Positions 1 to 8,591 of a stretch of DNA of 64,000 nt are shown piece by piece (position 1 is the stretch's first letter; every line of letters starts with the position of its first letter). The position numbers and the translations under genes were made by a program. The notes below the pieces were generated by a model. It searched no databases and was not told where the DNA came from. It saw only the letters and a list, made by a program, of their open reading frames with translations. The stretch is from Lolliginicoccus lacisalsi (GTDB taxonomy: Bacteria; Actinomycetota; Actinomycetes; Mycobacteriales; Mycobacteriaceae), in contig NZ_JACYWE010000003.1 of the NCBI RefSeq assembly GCF_014841105.1, positions 119,291 through 183,290 on the forward strand. Reading direction: 5' to 3'.

Positions 1-801
1 GAGATCGAGCAGGTCGCCGTCGAGAACCCCGACGCGCTCGCCAAGGTTCCCGTGGACGCCACCGAGGGCGTCAGCCGCGAGCTCGCCCGCCAGATCGCCG
101 AGCAGGGCAAGCTGCCCGCCGAGGTCCTGGACGCGGCCGCGGAGACCATCGCCAAGCTGTGGGAGGTCTTCGTGAACGAGGACGCGCTCCTCGTCGAGGT
201 CAACCCGCTCGTGCGCACCCCCGATGACCAGATCCTCGCCCTCGACGGCAAGGTCACCCTCGATAGCAACGCCGACTTCCGCCAGCCCGACCACGAGCAG
301 TTCGTCGACGCCGACGCCGCCGATCCGCTCGAGGCCAAGGCCAAGGAGAAGGGCCTCAACTACGTCAAGCTCGAGGGCGAGGTCGGGATCATCGGCAACG
401 GCGCGGGCCTGGTCATGTCCACCCTCGATGTGGTTGCCTACGCCGGCGAGGACTTCGGTGGCGTCAAGCCCGCCAACTTCCTCGACATCGGTGGCGGCGC
501 CTCGGCCGAGGTGATGGCCAACGGACTCGACGTCATCCTCGGCGATCCGAGCGTCAAGAGCGTATTCGTCAACGTCTTCGGTGGCATCACCGCGTGCGAC
601 GCCGTCGCCAACGGCATCGTCAAGGCCCTCGAGATCCTCGGCGACGAGGCGAACAAGCCGCTCGTGGTCCGCCTCGACGGCAACAATGTCGAAGAGGGTC
701 GACGTATCCTCGACGAGGCCGGGCACCCACTCGTGCAGCAGGTCGACACCATGGACGGCGCGGCAGCCAAGGCCGCTGAGCTCGCTGCAGCGGCAAAGTA
801 A
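1..801 (+). CDS. sucC: Succinyl-CoA synthetase beta subunit (5' truncated by window edge)
   Basis: This subunit works with the alpha subunit to convert succinyl-CoA, ADP/GDP and phosphate to succinate, NTP and CoA in the cytosolic TCA cycle. The frame is open from base 1, giving about 266 C-terminal residues of a protein that is usually about 390 residues long; the ATP-grasp N-terminus lies outside the window. Visible family motifs are the end of the ATP-grasp fold (EVNPLV) and the CoA-ligase domain, with [24 protein letters not shown] and NVFGGIT. The GTG at 52 is internal, not the start. sucD follows after 15 bases behind a good ribosome site, so the two form one operon. Confidence 0.95.
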   Translation, partial: EIEQVAVENPDALAKVPVDATEGVSRELARQIAEQGKLPAEVLDAAAETIAKLWEVFVNEDALLVEVNPLVRTPDDQILALDGKVTLDSNADFRQPDHEQFVDADAADPLEAKAKEKGLNYVKLEGEVGIIGNGAGLVMSTLDVVAYAGEDFGGVKPANFLDIGGGASAEVMANGLDVILGDPSVKSVFVNVFGGITACDAVANGIVKALEILGDEANKPLVVRLDGNNVEEGRRILDEAGHPLVQQVDTMDGAAAKAAELAAAAK

Positions 802-816
802 AGGGGAACGAAGACA

Positions 817-1692
817 ATGGCTATTTTCCTCACCAAGGACAGCAAGGTCATCGTCCAGGGCATCACCGGGGCGGAAGGCACCAAGCACACCCGCCGCATG
901 GTCGCCTCGGGCACCAACATCGTCGGTGGTGTCAACCCCCGCAAGGCCGGTAGCGATGTCGCTGGCATCCCCGTCTTCGCCTCCGTCAAGGAAGCGATGG
1001 AGAAGACCGGCGCGGACGTCAGCGTGCTGTTCGTGCCCCCGTCGTTCACCAAGGCCGCCGTCATCGAGGCCATCGACGCGGAGATCCCCCTCGCCGTGGT
1101 CATCACCGAGGGCGTGCCCGTGCACGATTCCACCGAGTTCTGGGCCTACAACCTGAAGAAGGGCGGCAAGACCCGCATCATCGGGCCGAACTGCCCCGGC
1201 ATCATCAGCCCCGAGCAGGCCAACGCCGGCATCATTCCCGCCAACATCACCGGAGCCGGCAAGATCGGCCTCGTGTCGAAGTCCGGCACCCTGACCTACC
1301 AGATGATGTTCGAGCTCGCCGACTTTGGCTTCACCACCTGCGTGGGCATCGGTGGCGACCCGGTCATCGGCACCACCCACATCGACTGCATCCAGGCATT
1401 CGAGGATGAGCCCGACACCGAGCTGATCGTGATGATCGGTGAGATCGGTGGCGACGCCGAGGAGCGTGCCGCCGACTACATCAAGGCGAACATCACCAAG
1501 CCCGTCGTCGGCTACGTCGCCGGGTTCACCGCTCCCGAGGGCAAGACGATGGGCCACGCCGGCGCCATCGTTTCCGGTTCCTCCGGCACCGCGCAGGCCA
1601 AGAAGGACGCGCTCGAGGCCGCGGGCGTGAAGGTCGGCAAGACCCCGTCCGCCACCGCGGAGCTCGCGCGCGCGATCCTCGAGAAGAAGTAG
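817..1692 (+). CDS. sucD: Succinyl-CoA synthetase alpha subunit
   Basis: The alpha subunit binds CoA and carries the phosphorylated histidine of succinyl-CoA synthetase. The 291-residue length is normal. The N-terminal Rossmann CoA-binding domain shows [12 protein letters not shown] and [10 protein letters not shown]. The ligase domain has [32 protein letters not shown] and the active-site segment [13 protein letters not shown] with its conserved histidine. The ATG is preceded by AAGGGGAACGAAGAC, which is an acceptable ribosome site. The gene is co-transcribed with sucC and followed by a strong hairpin that closes the operon. Confidence 0.97.
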   Translation: MAIFLTKDSKVIVQGITGAEGTKHTRRMVASGTNIVGGVNPRKAGSDVAGIPVFASVKEAMEKTGADVSVLFVPPSFTKAAVIEAIDAEIPLAVVITEGVPVHDSTEFWAYNLKKGGKTRIIGPNCPGIISPEQANAGIIPANITGAGKIGLVSKSGTLTYQMMFELADFGFTTCVGIGGDPVIGTTHIDCIQAFEDEPDTELIVMIGEIGGDAEERAADYIKANITKPVVGYVAGFTAPEGKTMGHAGAIVSGSSGTAQAKKDALEAAGVKVGKTPSATAELARAILEKK

Positions 1693-1710
1693 GCCCTAGA
1701 GCTGGGTCCC

Positions 1711-1750
1711 CGGACGCCGCGGCACTGCGACTCGCAGGCCGCGGCGTCCG
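1711..1750 (+). terminator. Hairpin terminator after sucCD
   Basis: A perfect 12-bp inverted repeat (CGGACGCCGCGG at 1711-1722 pairs with 1739-1750) with a 16-base loop begins 18 bases after the sucD stop. There is only a weak T-rich tail, which is usual for high-GC actinobacterial terminators. Confidence 0.75.
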
Positions 1751-1804
1751 TGCTTTCGCGCTCTCTGGTCCCGGCGGCTGTCGCCCGCTCTCGGGCCCCG
1801 GCGG

Positions 1805-1853
1805 CTGTGCGAAAAGCGACAGGGTTGAGCGCGCGAGCTGTCGTTTAGCGCAC
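1805..1853. repeat. Imperfect intergenic dyad (element D)
   Basis: TGTGCGAAAAGCGACAG at 1805-1821 pairs with 1837-1853 at 14 of 17 positions around a 15-base centre. It lies between the sucD terminator and the DUF6350 gene. Two short direct copies of CCCCGGCGGCTGT-like sequence precede it. I saw no second copy of these arms in the window. Its form resembles the other long dyads at 23.8, 27.5, 37.1, 38.5, 41.8 and 53.7 kb. Confidence 0.5.
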
Positions 1854-1978
1854 ACTCGCGCCCCGGCAGCGGCGCGCCTTGCACCCTCCGCGGCGGCAAA
1901 GTGCCACTCTCGATATCGATGACCGATCTGCATGCACGACGAGCCCGCGCATCCCGGCAGGAGAGCCGCGGCAACGAG

Positions 1979-3634
1979 ATGAGCGACGTCGCCCGCTCGC
2001 TGATGAAGGCGGCGTTCGTGCCCACCGGGGCAGTGGTGGGCGCTATCACCGTCACGATCGTGGCGCTGCTGCTGGCCTCGAGCAGCGATCTCACCGGCGT
2101 GTTCGCAGCCGTCGGCGCGTCCTGGCTAGCGGTCCACCAGGTGGTGCTGCCGATCAGTGGCGTGCACCTCGGTGTGCTGCCGCTCCTGCTCACCGCCGGC
2201 ATGGTCGCTCTGACGTTCCACTTCGTGCGACGGGCCAGGGTGGTCGCTACGACTAGCCGAGAGCTCGCACAGCTCATCGCCGCCGCGACCGCCATTCCCG
2301 TCGTCATGACGATCATCTCCCTGGCCGTCATCAAGGATGCCTCGACAGTCCTGAAGATCGACACGCCCAACGTGCTGATCGCGCTGCTGCTCACCGCGGC
2401 CATTCATGGCGGCGCTGCCACCGCGGCCCTCCCCCCCCTTGTACGGGAGCGCATCGCCGAGCGAATCACGCTGCCGGAATGGGTGGCCGTCGCGCTCGAG
2501 GCTGCCCGGCGTGGCGCGCTCGTCCTCGTGGCGAGCAGCGCAGCGATCACGGTCGCGCTGCTGGTGCTCTCCGCGTCGGAGGCGATCGAGCAGCTCCTCG
2601 CGTTCGGTGGAGCTGGGTCGTTCCTCGGCCTCGGTGCGCTCTCGCTGCTCTATCTGGGGAACATCATCGTCGGCGTCGCCTCCGCCACGATCGGCGGCAC
2701 CGTGCAGATCGGTGAGGCATCCGCATCGTTGTTCGCGACCGAGCCCGCCTCCCTCCCGGGCCTGCCCATTCTCGCGATCATGCCCGACGGGCCCGCGGCG
2801 GCGTGGTGGCCGCTAGCGCTGGTGGTTCCGGCCGCGGTCGCTGTTGTCACGGGCAAGGCGGTGACCCGCTACCACCTCGAGATCCGCGATCAGGTCGCCA
2901 CCGTGGTCGCGGCAGCGGCGCTCCAGGCCGGGGGCTTCCTCGTCCTTGCTCTCCTCGCCAGCGGCCCCATCGGCGTGCTCGGCAGCGTTTCCTACGCTCC
3001 CTGGCTGGCCAGCGCGCTGCTGCTCGCCTGGATCGCTGTGCTCGGCACCGTCACGGCCACAACGACCGCGCGGATTGCTGATCGCCACGAGCGGCGCGAG
3101 CGGCGCGCCGAGATCGAGCGCGCCATCGCCGAGGCGCTCGAGGACGAGAAGGATCACGACGAGAAGGATCACGCGAAGGAGCCCGCCGGCGAACAAGGCG
3201 CAGAGAAGGCGGAGGGCGCCGATCAGGCCGCGGACGCGCCGAGCGGACCGGCCGCCCCGAAGGCCACCGAGCCGGAGAAGCCATCGGGCCTGCCCTCGCC
3301 CCGCGCCGCCCTCGCCACCGCCGGCAAGCTGCTGCCGTCGATCCCGGGACGACCCGGCCGCCGCAAGAAGGATCAGGCCGAAGCCAAGAAGGCCCCGGAA
3401 GCCAAGGGCCAGGATGGCGAGAAGCCGAACGAGGACGACGGCGCCCAGCCCGCCGCCTCGGCGTCGGCACCACGCCCACCCGCGTCCAGCGACGATGCCA
3501 GCCCGGACGACACCACCGCCAAGGAGCCCGCCAAGGAACCCGGCGAAAGCGCGGAGCCGCCCGCAACGGGCGGGACCAAGCGCCAGCGCGGCAAGGACAC
3601 CATGCGCGCTCCGGGGCGCGGCCGCCGCCGCTAG
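1979..3634 (+). CDS. DUF6350-type multi-pass membrane protein
   Basis: This is an integral membrane protein of unknown function, in the place of M. tuberculosis Rv0955 between sucD and purN. From the ATG at 1979 (MSDVARSLMKAAFVP) it has 551 residues. AGGAGAG lies 12-18 bases upstream, whereas the longer reading frame from 1901 starts with 26 arginine-rich residues that look untranslated. Residues 1 to about 370 hold roughly nine hydrophobic segments. The last 180 or so residues are a highly charged Ala/Glu/Lys/Pro-rich tail with no membrane segments, probably disordered and cytoplasmic. Family assignment rests on synteny and general form. Confidence 0.8.
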   Translation: MSDVARSLMKAAFVPTGAVVGAITVTIVALLLASSSDLTGVFAAVGASWLAVHQVVLPISGVHLGVLPLLLTAGMVALTFHFVRRARVVATTSRELAQLIAAATAIPVVMTIISLAVIKDASTVLKIDTPNVLIALLLTAAIHGGAATAALPPLVRERIAERITLPEWVAVALEAARRGALVLVASSAAITVALLVLSASEAIEQLLAFGGAGSFLGLGALSLLYLGNIIVGVASATIGGTVQIGEASASLFATEPASLPGLPILAIMPDGPAAAWWPLALVVPAAVAVVTGKAVTRYHLEIRDQVATVVAAAALQAGGFLVLALLASGPIGVLGSVSYAPWLASALLLAWIAVLGTVTATTTARIADRHERRERRAEIERAIAEALEDEKDHDEKDHAKEPAGEQGAEKAEGADQAADAPSGPAAPKATEPEKPSGLPSPRAALATAGKLLPSIPGRPGRRKKDQAEAKKAPEAKGQDGEKPNEDDGAQPAASASAPRPPASSDDASPDDTTAKEPAKEPGESAEPPATGGTKRQRGKDTMRAPGRGRRR

Positions 3635-3736
3635 GCCCCCAGCGCTGTCGTGGACCCGATGGCGGGGATCCTGATGCCAGCCACTAGGCTATGTCGCGTC
3701 GGTCGGCCCAGCAGGGTCGATGTGCTCGCCTGAACC

Positions 3737-3741
3737 AGGAG
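3737..3741 (+). promoter_or_regulatory. Ribosome binding site implying a CTG start for purN
   Basis: AGGAG at 3737-3741 lies seven bases before CTG at 3749. In the purN frame the nearest upstream stop is TGA at 3731, and no ATG, GTG or TTG occurs between that stop and the GTG at 3815, which is too far into the conserved domain. Confidence 0.55.
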
Positions 3742-3748
3742 ATCCGCG

Positions 3749-4396
3749 CTGAACCGCCTCGATCATTCCCGGAGCCCCCGCCGCGGCACCGAGGATGCCC
3801 CAGCCCGCATCGTCGTGCTCGCCTCAGGCAGCGGCACTCTCTTCCAGGCATTGCTCGACGCAGCGAAGGACGACTACCCCGCCCGGATCGCCGCTCTCGT
3901 CACGGATCGGGAATGCACCGCCGAGCAGCGGGCCCGGGAGCACGGCGTTCCCGTGGAACGGATAATGCCCGCGGACCACGCCACCCGTGAGGCATGGAAC
4001 TCCGCGCTCGCCGCGGCCGTCCACCAGCACAGCCCGGACCTGGTGGTCACTGCGGGATTCATGCGCATCCTCGGCGAGTCGTTCCTCCGAGCATGCAACA
4101 CCAGGATCGTCAACAGCCACCCGGCGCTGCTGCCGTCGTTCCCCGGGGCCCACGCGGTCCGTGACGCACTGGCCCATGGCGTGCGGATCACCGGCACGAC
4201 GGTGCATCTTGTCGATGACGGTGTCGATACCGGGCCGATCCTGGCGCAGGAAGCAGTGCCCGTCATGCCCGGCGAGGCCGAGCCTGAACTGCACGAACGA
4301 ATCAAGGAAGTCGAACGGCGCCTCCTCATCGAGGTGGTAGCCGACGTGGTGACCCGAGGAGTGGTCATCGATGGACGGAAGGCCATGATCCCGTGA
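3749..4396 (+). CDS. purN: Phosphoribosylglycinamide formyltransferase, probable CTG start
   Basis: PurN transfers a formyl group from 10-formyl-THF to GAR, the third step of purine synthesis. The domain begins [19 protein letters not shown], the phosphate-binding loop. It continues with SAGFMRIL-like TAGFMRILG, the catalytic [12 protein letters not shown] (Asn-His pair) and [19 protein letters not shown]. The GTG at 3815 would cut the protein in the middle of the first beta strand. A CTG at 3749 behind AGGAG gives 215 residues, which is the length I recall for the M. tuberculosis protein. The stop overlaps the purH start (GTGA), so translation is coupled. Confidence 0.85.
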   Translation: MNRLDHSRSPRRGTEDAPARIVVLASGSGTLFQALLDAAKDDYPARIAALVTDRECTAEQRAREHGVPVERIMPADHATREAWNSALAAAVHQHSPDLVVTAGFMRILGESFLRACNTRIVNSHPALLPSFPGAHAVRDALAHGVRITGTTVHLVDDGVDTGPILAQEAVPVMPGEAEPELHERIKEVERRLLIEVVADVVTRGVVIDGRKAMIP

Positions 4397-5975
4397 GCAA
4401 CCGCACCCCACCCACCATTCCTATCAAGCGCGCCCTCGTCAGCGTCTACGACAAGACCGGCCTCGAGGACCTCGCCCGCGGGCTTGCCGAGGCAGGCGTG
4501 GAGATCGTCTCCACCGGCTCCACCGCCAAGCGCATCGCCGACGCCGGGGTCGCGGTCACCCCCGTCGAGGAGCTCACGGGCTTCCCGAGACCCTCGACGG
4601 CCGTGTCAAGACGCTCCATCCCCGCGTGCACGCCGGGATCCTCGCCGATACCCGCAAGGATGAGCACCTCGAGCAGCTCGACACCCTCGGCGTGGAGGCA
4701 TTCCAGCTCGTCGTGGTCAACCTCTACCCGTTCACCCAGACAGTGGCCTCCGGCGCCACCGAGGACGAGTGCGTGGAGCAGATCGACATCGGTGGGCCCT
4801 CGATGGTGCGTGCCGCCGCGAAGAACCACCCCTCCGTGGCCGTGGTCGTCGATCCCGCCAAGTACTCCCACGTCCTCGAGGCGGCGCGCGAGGGCGGATT
4901 CAGCCTTGATCAGCGCATCGCCCTCGCCGCCGAGGCATTCCAGCACACGGCGATGTATGACGTTGCCGTGGCGAGCTGGATGACCAGCGTTCGTGCCCGG
5001 GCCACCGCCGACAGCCCGTTCCCCTCGTGGGCCGGCGCCACCTGGGGGCGCAGCTCGGTCCTGCGCTATGGCGAGAACCCGCACCAGGCGGCGGCGCTGT
5101 ATGTCTCGCCAGGGGGAGGGGGCATCGCCTCGGCCGAGCAGTTCCACGGCAAGGAGATGTCGTACAACAACTACACCGACACGGACGCGGCGTGGCGGGC
5201 AGCGCATGACCACGAGGACCCGTGCGTGGCGATCATCAAGCATGCCAACCCGTGCGGCATCGCGGTGTCGAGCCTGCCCGGCGGCGGAGCGATCGCTGAA
5301 GCGCACCGCCGCGCGCACGCCTGCGACCCCGTGAGCGCGTTCGGGGGCGTCATTGCCGCCAACCGCGAGATCACTGTCGAGATGGCCGAGCAGGTCGCGG
5401 AGATCTTCACCGAGGTGATCGTCGCTCCCTCGTACGAGGAGGGCGCGGTGGATGTGCTGAGCCGCAAGAAGAACATCCGTATCCTGCGGGCCACCGTGCC
5501 CGAGCCGCGGGGCACCGAGCTGCGCGCAATCTCCGGCGGCATCCTCCTGCAGGACCGCGATGTGCTCGACGCCGGCGGTGATGATCCCGCGAACTGGACC
5601 CTGGCTGTCGGCGATGCCGCCGACGAGGCCACCCTCGCGGATCTCGCGTTCGCCTGGCGCGCCTGCCGGGCCGTGAAGTCCAACGCGATCCTCCTCGCCC
5701 ACGAGGGCGCCACCGTCGGAGTGGGCATGGGTCAGGTCAACCGGGTCGATGCCGCGCGCCTCGCGGTCTCCCGCGCCGGCGACCGGTCCCGGGGCAGCGT
5801 GGGTGCCTCTGATGCGTTCTTCCCGTTCCCCGACGGCCTGCAGGTCCTGCTCGATGCCGGGGTGCGCGCCGTGGTGCAGCCCGGCGGCTCCGTGCGTGAT
5901 TCCGAGGTCATCGCCGCCGCGAAGGAAGCAGGGGTCACCCTCTACCTGACGGGGGCGCGCCACTTCGCCCACTAG
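4393..5975 (+). CDS. purH: AICAR transformylase/IMP cyclohydrolase with a -1 frameshift near base 4587
   Basis: PurH carries out the last two steps of IMP synthesis. The N-terminal cyclohydrolase domain starts in frame at GTG 4393 ([38 protein letters not shown]). After Pro at 4585-4587 the frame is lost. The expected continuation [19 protein letters not shown] is present one frame over, if one G is added at the CCGAGA junction. From there the rest is intact to 5975, including NLYPF, the transformylase motifs [10 protein letters not shown] and KHANPCG, and SDAFFPF. The restored protein would have 527 residues, which is full length. No slippery heptamer is present. A sequencing or assembly error is the simplest explanation; otherwise the gene is broken and the strain may need purines. 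Confidence 0.85.
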
Positions 5976-5987
5976 TCGGCAACGCTC

Positions 5988-6020
5988 GCGCCCGCCACGC
6001 ACATCCAGCGTGGCGGGCGC
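5988..6020. terminator. Bidirectional hairpin between purH and the convergent carrier gene
   Basis: A perfect 13-bp inverted repeat (GCGCCCGCCACGC at 5988-6000 with 6008-6020) and a 7-base loop sit between the two convergent stops. Confidence 0.8.
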
Positions 6021-6041
6021 TGCTGTCCCATCGGCGGCTGG

Positions 6042-6971
6042 CTAGGCAAGCAGGACGCACGCCGCGATCACCGGAACCGATAGCACGGTCGTCACGATCG
6101 CCGAATCGCGCGCGAGGACCACCCCGCGGCCATACCAGCTCGCGAACACGAACACGTTCTGCGCCGTCGGCAGTGCCGCGCGCACCACCACCACAAGCCG
6201 CGACTCGCCCTCGAGCCCGAGCATCCACGCGCCGATCAGCCACGCGAGCAGCGGCTGCGCCAGCACCTTGATCGTGGAGGCGAGCAGCACATCGCGCCGC
6301 GGGCTGGTACCCCGGCGCAGCGCGCGCGTGCCATGCAGCGAGATGCCGAACGCGATCAGCGCGCCCGGTACTGCCATGCCACCGATCAGCTCGATCGGCT
6401 GGTCGATGATCTCCGGCACGCTGATCCCGGACAGCGCGACGAGCATTCCCAGCGCGGCACCGATGAGGATCGGGTTGCGCAGCGGGGCCATGAAGATTCC
6501 CGCGAGCGATCGCTGATGGTGTGGCTGGCGAAGAGTGATCTCCAGGATCCCGAGCGCGATCGGCCCCAGGAACACCACCTGGAACAGCAGCAGGGGAGCG
6601 ATGACCGTCGCGTCGCCGAGCACATACACCGCGATGGGCAGGCCCAGGTTGACGGAGTTGACGTAGGACGCGGCGAGGGCGCCAATGATGCTCTCCGCCA
6701 CCCGGCGGCGCAGCCAAGCACGAGCGAGCACGAAGTACACCAGCGCCGCTAGCGAGGCCGAGCCCGCCGCGACCACGAGGCCGGGGGAGAAGACCACTGA
6801 CACATCGGCGTGGGCGAGCGTATGGAACAGCATCGCTGGTGTCGCGACGAGGAACACGAGCCGCGCGAGGACCTGCTCGCCGCTCGTGCCGAGCGCGCCC
6901 GTCCGGCCCAGCAGGTAGCCCACCCCGATGATGCCGAGGATGACCGAGAAGCCGACCACCACTCCTGACAT
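6042..6971 (-). CDS. Auxin efflux carrier (AEC) family transporter
   Basis: This 309-residue protein is hydrophobic along its whole length, with about ten predicted membrane helices and a short central hydrophilic loop. The segment SYVNSVNLGLPIA carries the Asn-rich N-x-G-L-P signature of AEC/malate-permease carriers, followed by LFQVVFLGPIALGILE. Bacterial members export or import dicarboxylates or other small organic anions; the substrate cannot be told from sequence. The ATG at 6971 is preceded on its strand by GGGAGGTGGAGCGCCG. The gene stands alone, convergent with purH, and nothing nearby suggests a specific pathway. Confidence 0.85.
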   Translation of the reverse strand: MSGVVVGFSVILGIIGVGYLLGRTGALGTSGEQVLARLVFLVATPAMLFHTLAHADVSVVFSPGLVVAAGSASLAALVYFVLARAWLRRRVAESIIGALAASYVNSVNLGLPIAVYVLGDATVIAPLLLFQVVFLGPIALGILEITLRQPHHQRSLAGIFMAPLRNPILIGAALGMLVALSGISVPEIIDQPIELIGGMAVPGALIAFGISLHGTRALRRGTSPRRDVLLASTIKVLAQPLLAWLIGAWMLGLEGESRLVVVVRAALPTAQNVFVFASWYGRGVVLARDSAIVTTVLSVPVIAACVLLA

Positions 6972-6984
6972 CGGCGCTCCACCT

Positions 6985-7036
6985 CCCTGGCCGCTAGCGG
7001 GCCTGCCCTGGCCGCTAGGCCCGCCCTGGCCGCTAG
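6985..7036. repeat. Three direct copies of CCCTGGCCGCTAG
   Basis: Copies lie at 6985-6997, 7006-7018 and 7024-7036, directly upstream of the carrier gene on the opposite strand. Spacing is 21 and 18 bases. The rest of 6972-7163 shows no gene. Confidence 0.6.
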
Positions 7037-7163
7037 GCCCGCGTGTGCTGCCATGCTAGGCGCGTAGGCGGTGGTGCCGTTATGGCGTGGATCTCTGCCT
7101 GGGGGCGCAGCGGCTCGCCGGGTGAATTCGGGGCGCAGCGACCACGCATCCCAATGGGCTCCT

Positions 7164-7263
7164 GCCACGGCTAGCGAGTTCCTGCCACCCTCAATGCACG
7201 ATGCCACCGAAATATCGGTGGCATCGTGGTCTAGCCGTGGCCGCAGCTAGCTTTGGGTGGCAG
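7164..7263. repeat. Multi-arm palindrome centred on a perfect 14-bp hairpin
   Basis: The core is CACGATGCCACCGA (7197-7210) with its exact complement at 7215-7228 and a 4-base loop. Two further arm pairs surround it: GCCACGGCTAG 7164-7174 with 7231-7241, and CTGCCACCC 7182-7190 with 7255-7263. The outer pairs cross rather than nest, so they cannot all form in one simple stem. It lies between the rpsR operon end and the carrier gene start. Confidence 0.65.
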
Positions 7264-7391
7264 CTTCCATCTCGCGCCGCCGCCCTCCGCCCCTCGCCGC
7301 CGCCTTCCGTCCCGCGCCGCCGCCCGAACCGGCACAGGTGCTGGAACGCACCGGCACAGGCGCTGGAAGGCACCGGGAGGCACCGGGATGC

Positions 7392-7439
7392 ACCGCTAGC
7401 CCCGGCAGCGTCGATCCATGCTGCCGGGGCTAGAGCGGT
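7392..7439 (-). terminator. Terminator of the zinc-independent rpmB-rpmG-rpsN-rpsR operon
   Basis: CTAGCCCCGGCAGC at 7396-7409 pairs perfectly with 7420-7433, and the stem extends outward through ACCG/CGGT with a small bulge. It lies 22 bases past the rpsR stop on the minus strand. Confidence 0.75.
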
Positions 7440-7460
7440 ATTGCTGGGAGCCGGTAGTGG

Positions 7461-7718
7461 TTAGCGGCTGGAGAAGGGGAGAAGCGCCATCTCGCGCGCG
7501 TTCTTCACGGCGATAGCGACCTGGCGCTGCTGCTGTGGCGTCAAGCCCGTCACTCGGCGTGAGCGGATCTTGCCACGGTCGGAGATGAAGGTGCGAAGCA
7601 GGTTGACGTCCTTGTAGTCAACGTGCTCGATACCGGCTGAGATCAGCGGGTTCTTCTTCGTCTTGCGACCCTGGTCTCCGCCCTTCTTCTTTACTGGTGC
7701 GGTGCTCTTCTTGCCCAT
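7461..7718 (-). CDS. rpsR: Small-subunit ribosomal protein bS18, zinc-independent paralogue
   Basis: This 85-residue protein contains the bS18 core [25 protein letters not shown] and [19 protein letters not shown]. It has no cysteines, matching the zinc-independent (C-) form that mycobacteria make as rpsR2. It is the last gene of a minus-strand set with rpsN, rpmG and rpmB, the same content as the Zur-repressed M. tuberculosis Rv2055c-Rv2058c operon. Expression is expected when zinc is scarce. A hairpin terminator follows. Confidence 0.95.
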   Translation of the reverse strand: MGKKSTAPVKKKGGDQGRKTKKNPLISAGIEHVDYKDVNLLRTFISDRGKIRSRRVTGLTPQQQRQVAIAVKNAREMALLPFSSR

Positions 7719-7746
7719 TTACCCTTCGTTCCTCAACGTTTGTTGT

Positions 7747-8052
7747 TTACCAGCTGGACTTGCTGACACCGGGGAGCTCGCCGCGGTGTGCCATCTCGCG
7801 CACGCGGACCCGGGAGAGTCCGAACTTGCGGAAGTAGGCGCGCGGGCGGCCGTCGACGGCGTCGCGGTTGCGCACCCGGATCGGGCTGGCATCCCGAGGC
7901 TGGCGCTGCAGCTCGGAGACAGCATCCGCGCGGGCCTCATCGGAGGTCGCGGGGTTGCTGATGATCTGCTTGAGCTCGTTGCGGCGCGTCGCGTACTTGG
8001 CGACGATGGCCTTGCGCTGCTCGTTGCGGGCGATCTTGGACTTCTTGGCCAT
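7747..8052 (-). CDS. rpsN: Small-subunit ribosomal protein uS14, long zinc-independent form
   Basis: This is a 101-residue S14 of the long type: [20 protein letters not shown] at the N-terminus, [17 protein letters not shown] in the middle and [18 protein letters not shown] at the C-terminus. It lacks the CxxC pairs of the short zinc-binding S14, so it can replace it during zinc limitation. Its ATG overlaps the rpmG stop as ATGA, which indicates translational coupling. Confidence 0.95.
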   Translation of the reverse strand: MAKKSKIARNEQRKAIVAKYATRRNELKQIISNPATSDEARADAVSELQRQPRDASPIRVRNRDAVDGRPRAYFRKFGLSRVRVREMAHRGELPGVSKSSW

Positions 8053-8216
8053 CAGCGCTCCTCGCGGAAGTCGACGTGCTTGCGAACGACGGGGTCGTAT
8101 TTGCGCAGCACGATGCGGTCAGGGTTGTTTCGGCGGTTCTTGCGGGTCACGTACGTGAAACCTGTGCCAGCCGTCGACTTCAGCTTGATGATGGGGCGCA
8201 CGTCATTTCGCGCCAT
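8052..8216 (-). CDS. rpmG: Large-subunit ribosomal protein bL33, zinc-independent form
   Basis: This 54-residue gene reads [20 protein letters not shown], followed by a Thr-Tyr-Val-Thr-Arg-Lys-Asn stretch, [20 protein letters not shown] and VDFREER. These are the hallmarks of bL33. The usual CxxC pairs are absent (RIVLRKYDP stands where the second pair would be), so this is the C- paralogue. The start is the ATG complementary to 8214-8216, and the stop overlaps the rpsN start by one base. Confidence 0.95.
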   Translation of the reverse strand: MARNDVRPIIKLKSTAGTGFTYVTRKNRRNNPDRIVLRKYDPVVRKHVDFREER

Positions 8217-8250
8217 GGTGTTCCCTTCCTAGTTCGATAGCGGGGTGGAG

Positions 8251-8487
8251 CTAGACCTTGTCGCCACGTGCACGGATCGCGGCGACGACGGCCTCGATGC
8301 CATCCCGATCGATGGTCTTGATGCCCTTGGTGGAAACCTGGAGCGTGACGTACCGGCCTTCGCTGGGCAGGAAGTACCGACGACGCTGGATGTTCGGGTT
8401 CCAGCGACGCGAGGTGCGCTGGTGCGAGTGGGATACGGACTTCCCAAAGCCCGGCTTGCGCCCAGTTACTTGGCAGTGCGCCGACAT
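8251..8487 (-). CDS. rpmB: Large-subunit ribosomal protein bL28, zinc-independent form
   Basis: This 78-residue bL28 starts [20 protein letters not shown] and continues with [16 protein letters not shown] and the C-terminal [19 protein letters not shown] longer reading frame adds 27 residues upstream, but those would cover the promoter and the first Zur-like site, and bL28 normally begins at MSxxC. Only one cysteine remains of the four in zinc-binding bL28. It is the first gene of the operon and is divergent from the Mrf-like gene. Confidence 0.93.
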   Translation of the reverse strand: MSAHCQVTGRKPGFGKSVSHSHQRTSRRWNPNIQRRRYFLPSEGRYVTLQVSTKGIKTIDRDGIEAVVAAIRARGDKV

Positions 8488-8507
8488 GACTACAGACCTC
8501 TCGTAAG

Positions 8508-8522
8508 TGACGTTCATTTTCG
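8508..8522. promoter_or_regulatory. Zur-box-like site for the rpmB arm
   Basis: TGACGTTCATTTTCG matches 11 of 15 positions of the actinobacterial Zur consensus TGAAAATCATTTTCA as I recall it. It lies 21 bases upstream of the rpmB start. The gene content supports zinc control; binding itself is inferred. Confidence 0.5.
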
Positions 8523-8562
8523 ACAAAGCCGACGGGACACGGTACCTTTCCGGTAAGGATTC

Positions 8563-8577
8563 TGACAACCATTACCG
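8563..8577. promoter_or_regulatory. Second, weaker Zur-box-like site for the mrf arm
   Basis: TGACAACCATTACCG matches about 10 of 15 consensus positions and ends 14 bases before the mrf start codon. With the site at 8508 it would give one box per divergent arm. Confidence 0.35.
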
Positions 8578-8591
8578 ATAAGGAGCATCGA

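Noticed and set aside
4581..4592. Programmed -1 frameshifting in purH
   Set aside because: The shift would have to occur at CTTCCCGAG, which does not fit a slippery heptamer, and no downstream stem or upstream Shine-Dalgarno-like stimulator stands out. PurH is not known to need recoding.
4446..6002. A 518-residue minus-strand frame across purH
   Set aside because: It is the antisense shadow of purH; the plus-strand frames carry conserved PurH motifs.
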